From: Sphaerospermopsis sp. SIO1G1
GTDB lineage: Bacteria; Cyanobacteriota; Cyanobacteriia; Cyanobacteriales; Nostocaceae
NCBI GenBank assembly: GCA_010672785.1
Contig: JAAHFX010000002.1
Span: forward strand, 387,493-451,492
DNA: 64,000 nucleotides
Reading direction: 5' to 3'
The notes beneath the pieces were generated by a model. It saw nothing but the letters and a program-made list of their open reading frames with translations, was not told the DNA's origin and did no database searches. Shown here piece after piece: positions 55,511 through 64,000 of the stretch. The position numbers and the translations under genes are program-made. Each line of letters starts with the position of its first letter. Position 1 is the stretch's first letter.

Positions 55511-56278
55511 TTAAATTCCTGAACCGTCAAGAAATTCTTGTATTTCTCGATTTCTGACGTTGCAAACCGGTGCAGTTCTCAGACTTTTTTCTTCTTCTAT
55601 GAGATTATTAGCACCTACCAATACACGAGTTTTGACATCTGAGCGTGTATCTTGAAGTTCTTGTAGTTGTTCTTCTAGTGCTTCAATCCGATTCACTAAA
55701 CTACGAATTACTTGAGCTTCTGAGTCTGGTAAATTGTTGTGTTCTAATGGTGAAACTTTGACTCCAGAACGGTAAACTATGCGTCCTGGTATTCCAACCA
55801 CAGTACAGTCAGAGGGAACATCTCTTAAAACTACTGAACCAGCACCAATTCGGACATTGTTACCAATTTGAATATTACCTAAAACTTTTGCTCCAGCACC
55901 AACAACCACGTTTTCACCAATGGTAGGATGGCGTTTACCACTTTCTTTACCTGTACCACCCAGGGTAACACCTTGATAAATCAGAGCGTAATCTCCGATG
56001 ATGGCGGTTTCACCAATGACTACACCCATTCCGTGGTCAATAAATACTCCTTGGCCAATGACAGCACCTGGGTGAATTTCAATACCAGTTAAAAATCTAG
56101 CTATATGAGAAATAAATCGTGGAATAAAGGGAAGACCGATAGCACGCAGCCAATGTGCTATTCTGTGGAAGATTAAAGCCTGTAAACCAGGATAGCAAAA
56201 CAAGACTTCTAACCAATTTCGGGCTGCTGGGTCACGTTCAAAGATGATGCGAAGGTCGGTACGCAATTTGAGGAACAT
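55511..56278 (-). CDS. cysE: Serine O-acetyltransferase
   Basis: 255 aa. N-terminal helical domain ([20 protein letters not shown], then [12 protein letters not shown]) and a left-handed beta-helix of hexapeptide repeats ([20 protein letters not shown] to [20 protein letters not shown]) with the catalytic His/Asp ([10 protein letters not shown]). Makes O-acetylserine, the first step of cysteine synthesis. A C-terminal ~75-residue extension ([20 protein letters not shown] coiled coil and tail) is longer than in enterobacteria. Confidence 0.95.
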   Translation of the reverse strand: MFLKLRTDLRIIFERDPAARNWLEVLFCYPGLQALIFHRIAHWLRAIGLPFIPRFISHIARFLTGIEIHPGAVIGQGVFIDHGMGVVIGETAIIGDYALIYQGVTLGGTGKESGKRHPTIGENVVVGAGAKVLGNIQIGNNVRIGAGSVVLRDVPSDCTVVGIPGRIVYRSGVKVSPLEHNNLPDSEAQVIRSLVNRIEALEEQLQELQDTRSDVKTRVLVGANNLIEEEKSLRTAPVCNVRNREIQEFLDGSGI

Positions 56279-56340
56279 TTATATAGTACCCTTGGACAGC
56301 AAAGCAAGCTACTTTAATATCTTATCGTTAGTTGGTAATT

Positions 56341-56415
56341 AGTGATTGGTGATTGGTGATTGGTGATTGGTGATTGGTGATTGGTGATTGGTGATTGGTG
56401 ACTGGTGATTGGGTA
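56341..56415. repeat. STRR array, GTGATTG heptad
   Basis: About ten GTGATTG units (one GTGACTG), then GGTAAATTTCTTAATTACG as at 34183, showing the same array-to-array transition in both places. Confidence 0.88.
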
Positions 56416-56427
56416 AATTTCTTAATT

Positions 56428-56520
56428 ACGTAAGCGAAGCTCCTCTGAAAGAGGCATTACGTAAGCGTTTCTCTCCCGATAGCGTAGCGTGGCGTTAGCC
56501 ATAGGGAGCATTACGAATTA
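56428..56520. repeat. GCGTAAGCG/GTAGCGTGG inverted repeat cluster
   Basis: Strings such as TTACGTAAGCGAAGCTCC and GCATTACGTAAGCGTTTCTC, then GATAGCGTAGCGTGGCGTTA. Related strings are at 34213 (within the ATTACGA array), 25152 and 50358. Probably a REP-like intergenic repeat family common in Nostocales; no gene. Confidence 0.6.
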
Positions 56521-56546
56521 CTAAAGGTGATTGGTGATTGGGTAAA

Positions 56547-56667
56547 TTTCTTAATTACGAATTACGAATTACGAATTACGAATTACGAATTACGAATTAC
56601 GAATTACGAATTACGAATTACGAATTACGAATTACGAATTACGAATTACGAATTACGAATTACGAAT
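56547..56667. repeat. STRR array, ATTACGA heptad
   Basis: About 17 perfect ATTACGA units. Same heptad as at 34247-34337. Confidence 0.92.
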
Positions 56668-56675
56668 TAATCAGT

Positions 56676-56822
56676 AATTAGGGTTGGTAGCAAAAAGTAA
56701 TCTGTAGAGGTTAAGTTACAGATGAAAGGTGGTAGGTGACAGTTCTAAACAGTTGGTAAGTTTAAATTTTCCAGCACAGTGCAAGATTTTCAAGCACTTA
56801 TCCCCATATATCTTGAAACCAT
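56676..56822. repeat. Family B element, degenerate
   Basis: Left TTAGGGTTGGTAGCAAAAAG is a variant of the family end; GGTGACAGTTCTAAACAGTT matches the interior of the 26848 copy, and GTGCAAGATTTTCAAGCACT matches the 2590 copy. Confidence 0.5.
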
Positions 56823-56859
56823 AATTAATTATTTAGTTTTAATTTCATTGGTTGTTGTT

Positions 56860-57357
56860 TTACTGTTCTTCAACTTTGATGGTGTAGTTAAATTTGTCTC
56901 CAGCGGTAAACGTACCTGCCCAAATTTTATATTTACCTTTTTTCCATTGGCGATCGCTTACACTGGCATCTTTTAATTTCCCTGTGTCGTCTCCGCAGCG
57001 AATTGTTTGATTATCAGGGCCTTGAATAAATAAGGTTGTGTCTTTGTTTCCGCTGTTAATTGATACTGTCAACTTCTCAAAGTCTTCCTCTAAGATAAGT
57101 ATGTGATCTGGGTTGGGATCACCAAAACCAATACAGATTTTTCTATTTTTGTCTCGGTTACTTATCGCCGACAAGGAATAAGATCCTCCTGTATAACCAG
57201 CTGCTACTCCTTCTTGTTGATCAAAACCTGGGGTTAATTTGATTTGGCCAAAATTAGCTTTCTGTGCAGCCACAGGTGTGGTGATCATGGCTGCGATCGC
57301 TGTCAAAATCAAGCTATTCCGAATTTTAGTTCGCAGGAGACTGGTTTTGGTTTTCAT
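56860..57357 (-). CDS. Small exported protein of unknown family
   Basis: 165 aa. Basic N-terminus and hydrophobic stretch (LILTAIAAMITTPVAAQ) give a signal peptide with cleavage after VAA near residue 31. The mature domain (KANFGQIKLTPGFDQQEGVA, GGSYSLSAISNRDKNRKIC, FEKLTVSINSGNKDTTLFI, QTIRCGDDTGKLKDASVS, KYKIWAGTFTAGDKFNYTIK) is beta-rich with two Cys and resembles bacterial pre-peptidase C-terminal (PPC) beta-sandwiches. Function unknown. Divergent repeat-rich region downstream. Confidence 0.75.
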   Translation of the reverse strand: MKTKTSLLRTKIRNSLILTAIAAMITTPVAAQKANFGQIKLTPGFDQQEGVAAGYTGGSYSLSAISNRDKNRKICIGFGDPNPDHILILEEDFEKLTVSINSGNKDTTLFIQGPDNQTIRCGDDTGKLKDASVSDRQWKKGKYKIWAGTFTAGDKFNYTIKVEEQ

Positions 57358-57531
57358 AGTCTTACACGATTTTGTAGCTGTGTATACTGATTCTAGATAA
57401 AAAACAAGAGGATGGATAGTGTTGGGATCACTGCTGTATTGATCATGGAATCACGCTTTTTTGTTCCACAAATTTTACAAAACCCAACATTTCTGGAACT
57501 CAGGCTACAGAAGACAGCAGAATGTAACTAC

Positions 57532-59193
57532 TTATTTTTCCAAATGTAGAAACATTCCACCTTTGAGCATTCCTGTCTCTTCTCCGTAACTACTCATTGT
57601 CAGCGATCGCAAATGATTAAATAGTGGCTTTCCTAACAGTTTGACAAACTTAACTAAGGGTTGTTGACTTTCTAAAAAATCTTGGCTTTTTTCCCAGTCA
57701 ATATACACATATCCTTGGTTAGGTTGAGGAATAGCAGCTAAATCATTTTGAAACTCTTGATTTTCTCTTAACGGTTTTTCTAGATCAGTAAGTATGTTTT
57801 TGATTACTTCTAAATCAGAAGCAAATATTGCATAATTATCAATACTGGCACGCACTCCTTTAACTTTTGTTTCTACATTTACAGCAGTTTTATCGTCGTT
57901 ATTTTGGGCTATTAATTCTGTCCAAGCGGTCACTGTTTGATTATTCAAAAATATGGAACTAGCATTGAGGCTATTATCATTAGCAATGCGATCTAGATTA
58001 TTTAATCCTGATCCTAAATTGGGAGATTTTTCGACTACAAAAACCCAGGAAGTTTGAGTATTTTCTGAGTTTGGTAAAATAGCTAGAGCATATTCTCCAG
58101 TTACCCAATCAAAAATATCTGCTCCTAAGTTTAAATTCCATTTTGTTTGTAGTTTATCTATGGGTTTGAATAACCTATTTATCGCTTCTTGGGGAGAACC
58201 ATAAATTGCTGTTGTTCCTTGTTGCCAAAGTTTGCCCAAATTACTATTAGTTAAATTAGCTAAATTATTGCCAGTAATTGCCACACCAGCCGACTCTGGA
58301 ATATATTGTAATGCCTGGACTGGTTTATCCTGTAGTTTAGATACATTTTCCACTGAAGATGTAGAGAAAAAAGTACTTTCGGCTAGTAAACCTTGTGGTT
58401 TTAAAACTAAAGAAGTAATTTGACTTTGGTAAGTTGGATCTATTAAATCCAAACCTTGCCATTGGGCAACTTTATCTAAATTTAAAAAAGCCATAGCCAG
58501 AGCATTTTTAGGTAATTCTTTAATCGCTTTCTGATAGTCTAGATAACTTTTTAAATTAACATTTGGTGCTTGAACATTGTTAATTGCTTCCCTGACAACT
58601 TTAGGATGATTGGCAAACAGAACAAAATTTCCAACTACCGCACTTGCTAAATTATTTGGATGTGACGACACAGATTTTTCCACTGTTTGTGTGTCATATA
58701 ATAATTTTATGCCTTTATACTTTTGAACTTCTAAATTTGCTCCAGCTAAAGCTCGTTGAGAAAATAATAATTCCACAAACTCTTTACTTTTGCTTGGGTT
58801 ATTTGTTGCTAGCAACATCAAATAACCTGGCTGTATGCCATTATTGGCAATATGATCGATATCATCACTGGTTACAGCTAAGGTAACTTCATTACCTAGC
58901 CAAGGTTGAATATCCTTAGTAAAATTTATCTTTGTTTGAGCAAATAGACTATTCTTGATCTGAGCAAATTCTCCTTGTTGATCCAGAGATTGCAAACCTG
59001 TGGGATTTACGAGTAATGACACCATTATGGGTGCAGCTTTTGATACAAATACTGCTCCTCCAGGCTGAGTAATAGGAGTACTTAATTTAACGGGAATTTT
59101 CCCGAAAAACCAGTAAAAACCAGTAATTATGAGTAGTAGCACGGCAACGATACCAGCTACAAAAAAACCAGAATATGAGCGTTGACTATTCAC
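57532..59193 (-). CDS. DUF3352 domain protein
   Basis: 553 aa. One N-terminal membrane helix (about 10-30, FFVAGIVAVLLLIITGFYWF), then a large extracytoplasmic domain: AVFVSKAAPIMVSLLVNPTG, DIQPWLGNEVTLAVTSDD, LMLLATNNPSKSKEFVELLF, and late GYVYIDWEKSQDFLESQQPL. This is the DUF3352 family of cyanobacterial anchored proteins. The repeated -W(L/V)-x-x-E-(V/Y)-x-L-A- halves suggest an internal duplication. Function unknown. Confidence 0.88.
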   Translation of the reverse strand: MNSQRSYSGFFVAGIVAVLLLIITGFYWFFGKIPVKLSTPITQPGGAVFVSKAAPIMVSLLVNPTGLQSLDQQGEFAQIKNSLFAQTKINFTKDIQPWLGNEVTLAVTSDDIDHIANNGIQPGYLMLLATNNPSKSKEFVELLFSQRALAGANLEVQKYKGIKLLYDTQTVEKSVSSHPNNLASAVVGNFVLFANHPKVVREAINNVQAPNVNLKSYLDYQKAIKELPKNALAMAFLNLDKVAQWQGLDLIDPTYQSQITSLVLKPQGLLAESTFFSTSSVENVSKLQDKPVQALQYIPESAGVAITGNNLANLTNSNLGKLWQQGTTAIYGSPQEAINRLFKPIDKLQTKWNLNLGADIFDWVTGEYALAILPNSENTQTSWVFVVEKSPNLGSGLNNLDRIANDNSLNASSIFLNNQTVTAWTELIAQNNDDKTAVNVETKVKGVRASIDNYAIFASDLEVIKNILTDLEKPLRENQEFQNDLAAIPQPNQGYVYIDWEKSQDFLESQQPLVKFVKLLGKPLFNHLRSLTMSSYGEETGMLKGGMFLHLEK

Positions 59194-59265
59194 TTAAACT
59201 TTATTTCCCAGATTTTCTGCCACCATAAATAGTATGACAAATCTAGTATTGTTTAGGAAAATAGC

Positions 59266-59625
59266 ATGACCAGTAAATCTTTTGATCAACCCCTAACTCA
59301 AATTAGTGTACAAGAACTGGCCCAGCGTCTAGCTGATCATGATTCTACTTTACAGTTAATAGATGTGCGTGAACCACAGGAAGTAGCGATCGCCAAAATA
59401 GATGGTTTTGCAAATCTACCGTTGAGTGAATATGAGCAATGGAGTGGGCAAATTTCCCATCGCTTCGACACAAACGCAGAAACCTTAGTGTTATGTCATC
59501 ACGGAATACGTTCTGCCCAAATGTGTCAGTGGTTAGAAAGTCAAGGTTTTACTAATGTTAAAAATATCACAGGTGGAATCGCCGCCTATTCAACTTTAGT
59601 AGACTCTTCTATCCCTCAATATTAA
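59266..59625 (+). CDS. Rhodanese-domain protein
   Basis: 119 aa single-domain rhodanese. Motifs LQLIDVREPQEVAIAKIDGF and the active loop LCHHGIRSAQM with nucleophile Cys (C77), then CQWLESQGFTNVKNITGGI. Sulfur transferase or persulfide carrier; many such small rhodaneses have unknown acceptor. Divergent from the DUF3352 gene (73-bp gap). Confidence 0.93.
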   Translation: MTSKSFDQPLTQISVQELAQRLADHDSTLQLIDVREPQEVAIAKIDGFANLPLSEYEQWSGQISHRFDTNAETLVLCHHGIRSAQMCQWLESQGFTNVKNITGGIAAYSTLVDSSIPQY

Positions 59626-60259
59626 GCTGTTGTGCGAGGTGTAAACTTAAAAACCTCGTATTTAATTCTTGCTCCAACAGGACTTACGCAGAATATCTCT
59701 TGTAACCCTCATGCCTCTGTGTTCTCCGTGCCTGGAGTGGTTAGATTATTCCATAGCTTGTGCGTAAGTCCTATCTTGAAACTGTTTCCTGTTTCCTGCT
59801 ACCTATCCCGACAAAAAGAAGTTTTCAGCCAACCCTACTTCCCTTTGTCAGCAAAGTGACTGACATGAAAATAAAATTTTGTATCTAAAAACACAGCCAA
59901 AACTTTTAATCACGTTAAATATGATAGTAGATATGGCAAATTGCAGAGCAATGAGGTACAGAATCTAAACTCAAATCTAGACATGAAGCAAAAAGCTAAG
60001 ATACTTAAAACCTGGATTTCTGACTGTAATCTGTGATCGTCAGTGTCCTAATTTTGAATGACTATAGTTATATAATGTAATATTTAGTACACAACCAATC
60101 ATAAGATTCCAGGAAAATTGTGTACCCAACAGATGTACCATAAATAAATCATCGGCAACAATTTGCAACTTTGTTTTAACAAATAATTAATTTTTTTAGT
60201 CCGATTTTTAAAACTTTTTCTACCTTTCCTAGAAATTTGCCTTCAGTAAAACATTATCT
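59626..60259. other. Spacer between rhodanese gene and hrcA
   Basis: About 630 bp. Contains the family A element at 59679-59772. No supported gene; no CIRCE element (TTAGCACTC-N9-GAGTGCTAA) seen upstream of hrcA. Confidence 0.4.
59679..59772. repeat. Family A element, compact copy
   Basis: 94 bp, AGGACTTACGCAGAATATC to TTGTGCGTAAGTCCT. Its interior is the inverted counterpart of the 50331 copy (GGCACAGAGAA/TTCTCCGTGCC and GATTATTCCATAGC). Confidence 0.8.
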
Positions 60260-61345
60260 ATGCAAGTTCAGCTGACAAACCGACAACAGCATATACTTTG
60301 GGCAACTGTACGCCATTATATAGCTACAGCAGAGCCTGTTGGTTCAAAAACTCTCATTGAAGAATTTGACCTTGGTGTTAGTTCTGCTACCATCCGCAAT
60401 GTCATGGTGGTTTTGGAAAAATCAGGGTTACTTTACCAACCACATACTTCTGCCGGTAGAGTTCCTTCTGATTGGGGTTATCGTATTTATGTTGATAAAT
60501 TGATTAAACCTTCGGAAACTCTATTTAAAGAGGTGGAATCAGCATTTCAACAACATCTACACTGGGAAGATTGTAGCCTAGAATCTTTAATCCAAGGTGC
60601 AGCCCAAATCCTAGCTACATTAAGCGGCTGTATTACCTTAATTACTATGCCCCAATCCCAAACAGCACAAATCAGACATTTACAGCTTTTACAAGTAGAA
60701 GCTGGCAAGATTATGCTGATTGTAGTGACAGATGGTTATGAAACCCACTCCAAAGTTATGGATCTGTTTAGTGCATCCTCAGATACAAAGCCGGATCTGG
60801 AAGCAATTGATAGAGAACTACAAATTGTCTCCAATTTTCTCAACAGTCATTTACGAGGTTGCACTCTTTCAGAACTATCCCAGCTTGACTGGAGTACATT
60901 AGATCAGGAGTTTCAACGCTATGGGGAATTTTTGAAAAAATCCTTGACAGAATTACTACATCGTGCATCCATACCTTCCACTACACAAATCATGATTAGG
61001 GGAGTAGGAGAGGTACTGCGTCAACCAGAATTTTCCCAAGTTCAGCAAGTACAAACCATTATGCACTTATTGGAAGAAGAACAAGAGCAACTATGGAGAC
61101 TAATATATGAAGAACCGGAAGTTGAGGATATAGGTAGATCAAAAGTAACGGTACGTATAGGTGCAGAAAACCCTTTAGAGCCAATTCAAACTTGTTCTTT
61201 AATTTCTTCTATTTATCGCCGAGGTTCTCAACCAGTAGGAAGTGTAGGTGTTTTAGGCCCAACTCGGTTAGACTATGAAAATGCAATTGCTGTAGTTTCC
61301 GCTGCGGCAGAATATCTTTCCGATGCTTTTAGTCATACTGGATAA
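60260..61345 (+). CDS. hrcA: Heat-inducible transcription repressor HrcA
   Basis: 361 aa, full length. N-terminal winged-helix ([20 protein letters not shown], then [40 protein letters not shown]) and the C-terminal GAF-like dimerisation/regulatory part ([40 protein letters not shown]). Represses groESL/dnaK-type genes by binding CIRCE. No CIRCE seen at its own promoter or in the window. Confidence 0.95.
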   Translation: MQVQLTNRQQHILWATVRHYIATAEPVGSKTLIEEFDLGVSSATIRNVMVVLEKSGLLYQPHTSAGRVPSDWGYRIYVDKLIKPSETLFKEVESAFQQHLHWEDCSLESLIQGAAQILATLSGCITLITMPQSQTAQIRHLQLLQVEAGKIMLIVVTDGYETHSKVMDLFSASSDTKPDLEAIDRELQIVSNFLNSHLRGCTLSELSQLDWSTLDQEFQRYGEFLKKSLTELLHRASIPSTTQIMIRGVGEVLRQPEFSQVQQVQTIMHLLEEEQEQLWRLIYEEPEVEDIGRSKVTVRIGAENPLEPIQTCSLISSIYRRGSQPVGSVGVLGPTRLDYENAIAVVSAAAEYLSDAFSHTG

Positions 61346-61349
61346 ATTC

Positions 61350-62030
61350 ATGTTGAGAAAAATATTTTTTGGACTACTATGGCTAGGATTCATTTCCTAT
61401 GCCTTTTTCTTTGCACCTCCTGATAATTTCCCAGCCAGTTTAGAGTTAATTAAAAATCTATCTACAGGAAATTGGCAAGGTATCAATCCTCTGATAGTTT
61501 CTCTATTTAATCTGATGGGAATCTGGCCCTTAATTTATAGTTCGATATTATTCATGGATGGTAAAGGACAAAAAATATCTGCTTGGCCATTTGCAACAGT
61601 TTCCTTTGCGATGGGAGCTTTTGCTATTTTACCTTACCTAACATTGAGAGATGAAAATCCTAAATTTACAGATAGAAAAAGTCTCTTGCTCAAAATATTT
61701 GATGCTCGCATAACTGGAATATTTTTAACAATTACTGCTGTAATTTTAGTTATCTATGGTTTACAAGGAGATTGGCATAATTTTGTCCAACAGTGGCAAA
61801 ATAGCAGATTTATTCATGTTATGAGTTTAGACTTTTGTCTGTTGAGTCTACTATTTCCGACATTATTAGTAGATGACATGAAACGAAGAAATTGGCATCA
61901 TGATCAATTATTTTTGTTCTTTGCTTTAGTACCTTTCTTTGGCGCATTAATTTACCTATGTATCAGGCCACCAGTCCAGGAGATAAATACAGAATTAAGT
62001 GGAAAACAGGAATTAGCATTAACAAAATAA
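61350..62030 (+). CDS. Conserved membrane protein, unknown function
   Basis: 226 aa from ATG 61350 (MLRKIFFGLLW); an ATG at 61323 would overlap hrcA by 23 bp. Five to six membrane helices (FGLLWLGFISYAFFFA, LIVSLFNLMGIWPLIYSSIL, FATVSFAMGAFAILPYL, ARITGIFLTITAVILVIYGL, FIHVMSLDFCLLSLLFPTLL, LFLFFALVPFFGALIYL). Resembles proteins conserved in cyanobacteria and chloroplasts with no assigned role. Family not named with confidence. Confidence 0.75.
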   Translation: MLRKIFFGLLWLGFISYAFFFAPPDNFPASLELIKNLSTGNWQGINPLIVSLFNLMGIWPLIYSSILFMDGKGQKISAWPFATVSFAMGAFAILPYLTLRDENPKFTDRKSLLLKIFDARITGIFLTITAVILVIYGLQGDWHNFVQQWQNSRFIHVMSLDFCLLSLLFPTLLVDDMKRRNWHHDQLFLFFALVPFFGALIYLCIRPPVQEINTELSGKQELALTK

Positions 62031-62063
62031 TTCTCAAATCCCCCAATGGGGATCTGATGCAAA

Positions 62064-62228
62064 CTAATCTTTATCTACTGGATCATCATCCGGCTTTTTA
62101 ATTCCCTCTTGTAAATTTTTCAAACTTCTCCCTAAAACCCCTCCCAATTCGGGTATTTTCTTTGGCCCAAAGATCAAAATTGCCACGATAGCAATAATTA
62201 CCACTTCTGGCCATCCTAATCCAAACAT
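62064..62228 (-). CDS. tatA: Sec-independent translocase subunit TatA
   Basis: 54 aa, read directly from the sequence because it falls below common ORF cutoffs. MFGLGWPEVVIIAIVAILIF is one membrane helix, followed by GPKKIPELGGVLGRSLKNL, the diagnostic TatA hinge (F-G-P-K-K-I-P-E-L-G), then a short amphipathic helix and acidic tail (KKPDDDPVDKD). Forms the protein-conducting element for folded Tat substrates in thylakoid and plasma membranes. Stop TAG at 62064-62066; convergent with the membrane-protein gene. Confidence 0.95.
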   Translation of the reverse strand: MFGLGWPEVVIIAIVAILIFGPKKIPELGGVLGRSLKNLQEGIKKPDDDPVDKD

Positions 62229-62315
62229 ATACTTTTCCTATTCGATTAAACTTCTTTACTATAGAATTGATTGGGGTCAAAAATTTTGTTCATAGCGATT
62301 AGTCATCAACGATAG

Positions 62316-64000
62316 TTATGGATAGGGAAATATAGTAATTGTTTGATCACCACGACCGATTGCTATAAATTTACCATCAGGACTAAAAGCTACTGTATTA
62401 ATTGCATGATTACCACATTGAATACTAGCAATTTCTGCGCCACTATTTACAGACCACAACTGGAGATAATTATCTTTACTCGTGCTAGCTAACAACTTAC
62501 CATCAGGACTAAAAGCAATAGCAAGAACTTGATCAGAGAGTTCGCTTAGAGTTTTAATTTCTTGACTAGTTTCTACATCCCAAAATTTAATCGCTTTACC
62601 ATTATCACCACTAGCTAAAATTTTCCCGTCTGGACTAAAAGCTAAAGTATTAATACCACCAGCAACCCGATCAGAATTTACTTTGATAGTTCTGACTTTA
62701 CTTTCAGTTAATTTGATAATTTTAATTATTCCCTCTTTCCCTCCGCTAGAACTTGCTAAAAGTTTGCCATTGGGACTAAAGACAACACATAAGACATCAT
62801 CATTATGTGCTTTGAGGGAATAAACTTCTTTTCTTTTTTCCATTGACCAAATTCGCACTGTTTGATCTTTACTACCAGTTGCAAAAATTTTCCCTAAAGG
62901 ACTAAATGCTAAAGCATCAATTTTATCTTTATGTCCTTGAAAAGTAATAATTTTGTTACCTGTTTCTACATCCCACAAATTAATAGTTTTATCATCACCA
63001 GCACTGGCCAGAATTTTACCATCTATACTAAATCCTACAGCATTCACACTACCTTGTAAATTTGTACCTTGAAGTCCTGGTAAAGTACGATGCTGTTGAG
63101 TTAATAAATCCCAAATTTTAATGGTTTGGTCATCACTACCACTAGCTAAAATTTTGCCATTTGGACTAAATGCAACTGATAAAATTCTCCCTTGATGACC
63201 TTTGAGGTTATGTATAGGTAAGAGTTTATTTTCATTTGTGGCTGTACTATGATTAGGAATTAATTGATCAAATTCCAACATAGGAATTGTTTGTTCTAAT
63301 TTTTGAGAATTGAGATTTTGCTGATTTTCACTATTAGATGTTTCTAGTTGTAATTCTGATGGAAAATTTTCTGCTGTACGTTCTAGCATCGGGGTTGTTT
63401 GATCAAAATTACCAATACCAATATTTGGATCAAATTCAAAACTAACCGTATCTTTCAGTTCACTTTCTTTTAATTCTTGAGATTGATCATTATTATACTG
63501 ATAATTACCTGCTAAAGAAATATCTATTTCACTTAATACATTTAATATTTCTGAGGGATTATCAGAATAATTGTCACTGTTTATACCAGTTGTTTCTAAA
63601 TCTTGTATGCTGTCAGATAGCTGTGCAAATTTAGCATCAAGCTCTGTAAGTCTTTCACTAATTTTTTGGTTCATTTCCATAAAATTAGTTTCTACATTCT
63701 GAAAACTATTGAGTTGCTCACCTTGCTGATTAATTGTTTGTGATATTATTCTGATTGCATTTTCTACTTCTCTTAATTTTTGATAAATAGTTTGATATTG
63801 TGGTTCTAATTGGTTGATATCTATCTCTTGTGTTGACTGTTCTGGATTACTTTCATGATTGTTTTCAGTTTCAGATATGGATGTTAAAATTGACTGTTTA
63901 GAGTTATGGGGATTTGTACTAATTTGCTGAATTTGCTCAGAATTCTGATCAATATTAGCTTGTAAATTTTCGATTTTTGATTGCCATTGGGAACTATGAA
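62316..64000 (-). CDS. Coiled-coil WD40-repeat protein (5' end outside window)
   Basis: Open from the right edge; no in-frame Met occurs between 63681 and 64000 and there is no stop, so the frame continues beyond the window (560 codons visible). First ~240 visible residues are Gln/Asn/Glu-rich coiled coil (KIENLQANIDQNSEQIQQIS, YQKLREVENAIRIISQTINQ, KISERLTELDAKFAQLSDSI). Residues after LLPIHNLKGHQGRILSVAFS form seven WD40 blades (SPNGKILASGSDDQTIKIWD type), one propeller, ending IFPYP. Likely a scaffold; ATPase or kinase domains could lie in the missing N-terminus. Confidence 0.88.
   Translation of the reverse strand, partial: HSSQWQSKIENLQANIDQNSEQIQQISTNPHNSKQSILTSISETENNHESNPEQSTQEIDINQLEPQYQTIYQKLREVENAIRIISQTINQQGEQLNSFQNVETNFMEMNQKISERLTELDAKFAQLSDSIQDLETTGINSDNYSDNPSEILNVLSEIDISLAGNYQYNNDQSQELKESELKDTVSFEFDPNIGIGNFDQTTPMLERTAENFPSELQLETSNSENQQNLNSQKLEQTIPMLEFDQLIPNHSTATNENKLLPIHNLKGHQGRILSVAFSPNGKILASGSDDQTIKIWDLLTQQHRTLPGLQGTNLQGSVNAVGFSIDGKILASAGDDKTINLWDVETGNKIITFQGHKDKIDALAFSPLGKIFATGSKDQTVRIWSMEKRKEVYSLKAHNDDVLCVVFSPNGKLLASSSGGKEGIIKIIKLTESKVRTIKVNSDRVAGGINTLAFSPDGKILASGDNGKAIKFWDVETSQEIKTLSELSDQVLAIAFSPDGKLLASTSKDNYLQLWSVNSGAEIASIQCGNHAINTVAFSPDGKFIAIGRGDQTITIFPYP

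Larger units (their letters stand above)
56279..56859. other. Repeat-packed intergenic region
   Basis: About 580 bp upstream of cysE and downstream of the small secreted-protein gene. It holds STRR arrays (56341-56415, 56547-56667), an ACGTAAGCG/GTAGCGTGGC inverted repeat cluster and family B sequence at 56676-56822. Confidence 0.5.

Noticed and set aside
59632..59859. 75-codon frame (+) after the rhodanese gene
   Set aside because: Crosses the family A element and lacks protein-like features.
62098..62280. 60-codon frame over tatA (-)
   Set aside because: Different frame; tatA (62064-62228) is the real gene.

Overview
The window is chromosomal DNA from a cyanobacterium, most likely a filamentous heterocystous one (order Nostocales). 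The evidence is a low-GC sequence with frequent HIP1 octamers (GCGATCGC, e.g. near 1332, 5349, 6125, 20541, 34759, 37413, 45792), a probable photosystem II assembly protein (Psb35-like), the circadian-output regulator RpaA, split PntA subunits of proton-translocating transhydrogenase, cyanobacterial DUF pairs (DUF3038/DUF4335, DUF2808, DUF3352), GH100 invertases, and long heptanucleotide STRR arrays of the kind known from Anabaena/Nostoc. Genus cannot be fixed from this alone.

Layout. 0-9.6 kb: a PIN-like protein overlapping a truncated upstream gene, gatB, NUDIX hydrolase, folK, an orphan IS607-type recombinase gene abutting folK, a class A PBP with an Arg/Ser/Thr repeat tail, a psb35-like gene, a TerB-like gene and rsmB. 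9.6-15.9 kb is the accessory island: a dead mazEF pair, a two-helix membrane protein resembling the cyanobacterial TRADD-N-associated TM family, 11-bp iterons, an HTH-STAND NTPase, a separate 14-blade WD40 protein and a second, degenerate STAND NTPase, bordered by copies of a palindromic repeat. 16-19.5 kb: two tandem GH100 invertases. 20-24.8 kb: pstS-pstC-pstA-pstB with a Pho box. 25-33 kb: bioY, lspA, a small secreted protein, an FHA-PBP fusion, and the DUF4335/DUF3038 pair. 33-40 kb: apt, a DppB-type permease, rpaA, an alpha/beta hydrolase, a GAF-SpoIIE phosphatase. 40-44 kb: pntA1-pntA2-pntB. 44-48.5 kb: DUF2808 gene, then the conserved rpmH-rnpA-PH-yidC-jag-DUF177 cluster. 48.6-59.7 kb: metallophosphoesterase, two mscS genes, DUF89/ARMT1, amidohydrolase, cysE, a secreted protein, DUF3352 and rhodanese genes. 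60-64 kb: hrcA, a membrane protein, tatA (54 aa) and a coiled-coil WD40 protein running off the right edge.

Intergenic DNA is unusually rich in repeats: (A) MITE-like elements with AGGACTTACGCA inverted ends; (B) elements ending in GGGTTTGCTGAATAAAT; (C) ~110-bp elements with ATACAGC/GCTGTAT ends; (D) a repeat with a conserved core next to a palindromic stem that changes on both arms between copies; and heptad arrays (TTATCAG, GTGATTG, ATTACGA). No tRNA, rRNA or CRISPR array was seen.

The best candidate for an undescribed system is the 10.0-15.5 kb cassette: membrane 2TM protein, HTH-STAND switch, WD40 sensor encoded separately with a GTGA overlap, and a second STAND-like protein with a broken Walker B. 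It resembles fused NACHT/STAND-WD40 conflict or programmed-death proteins, but is split into parts.
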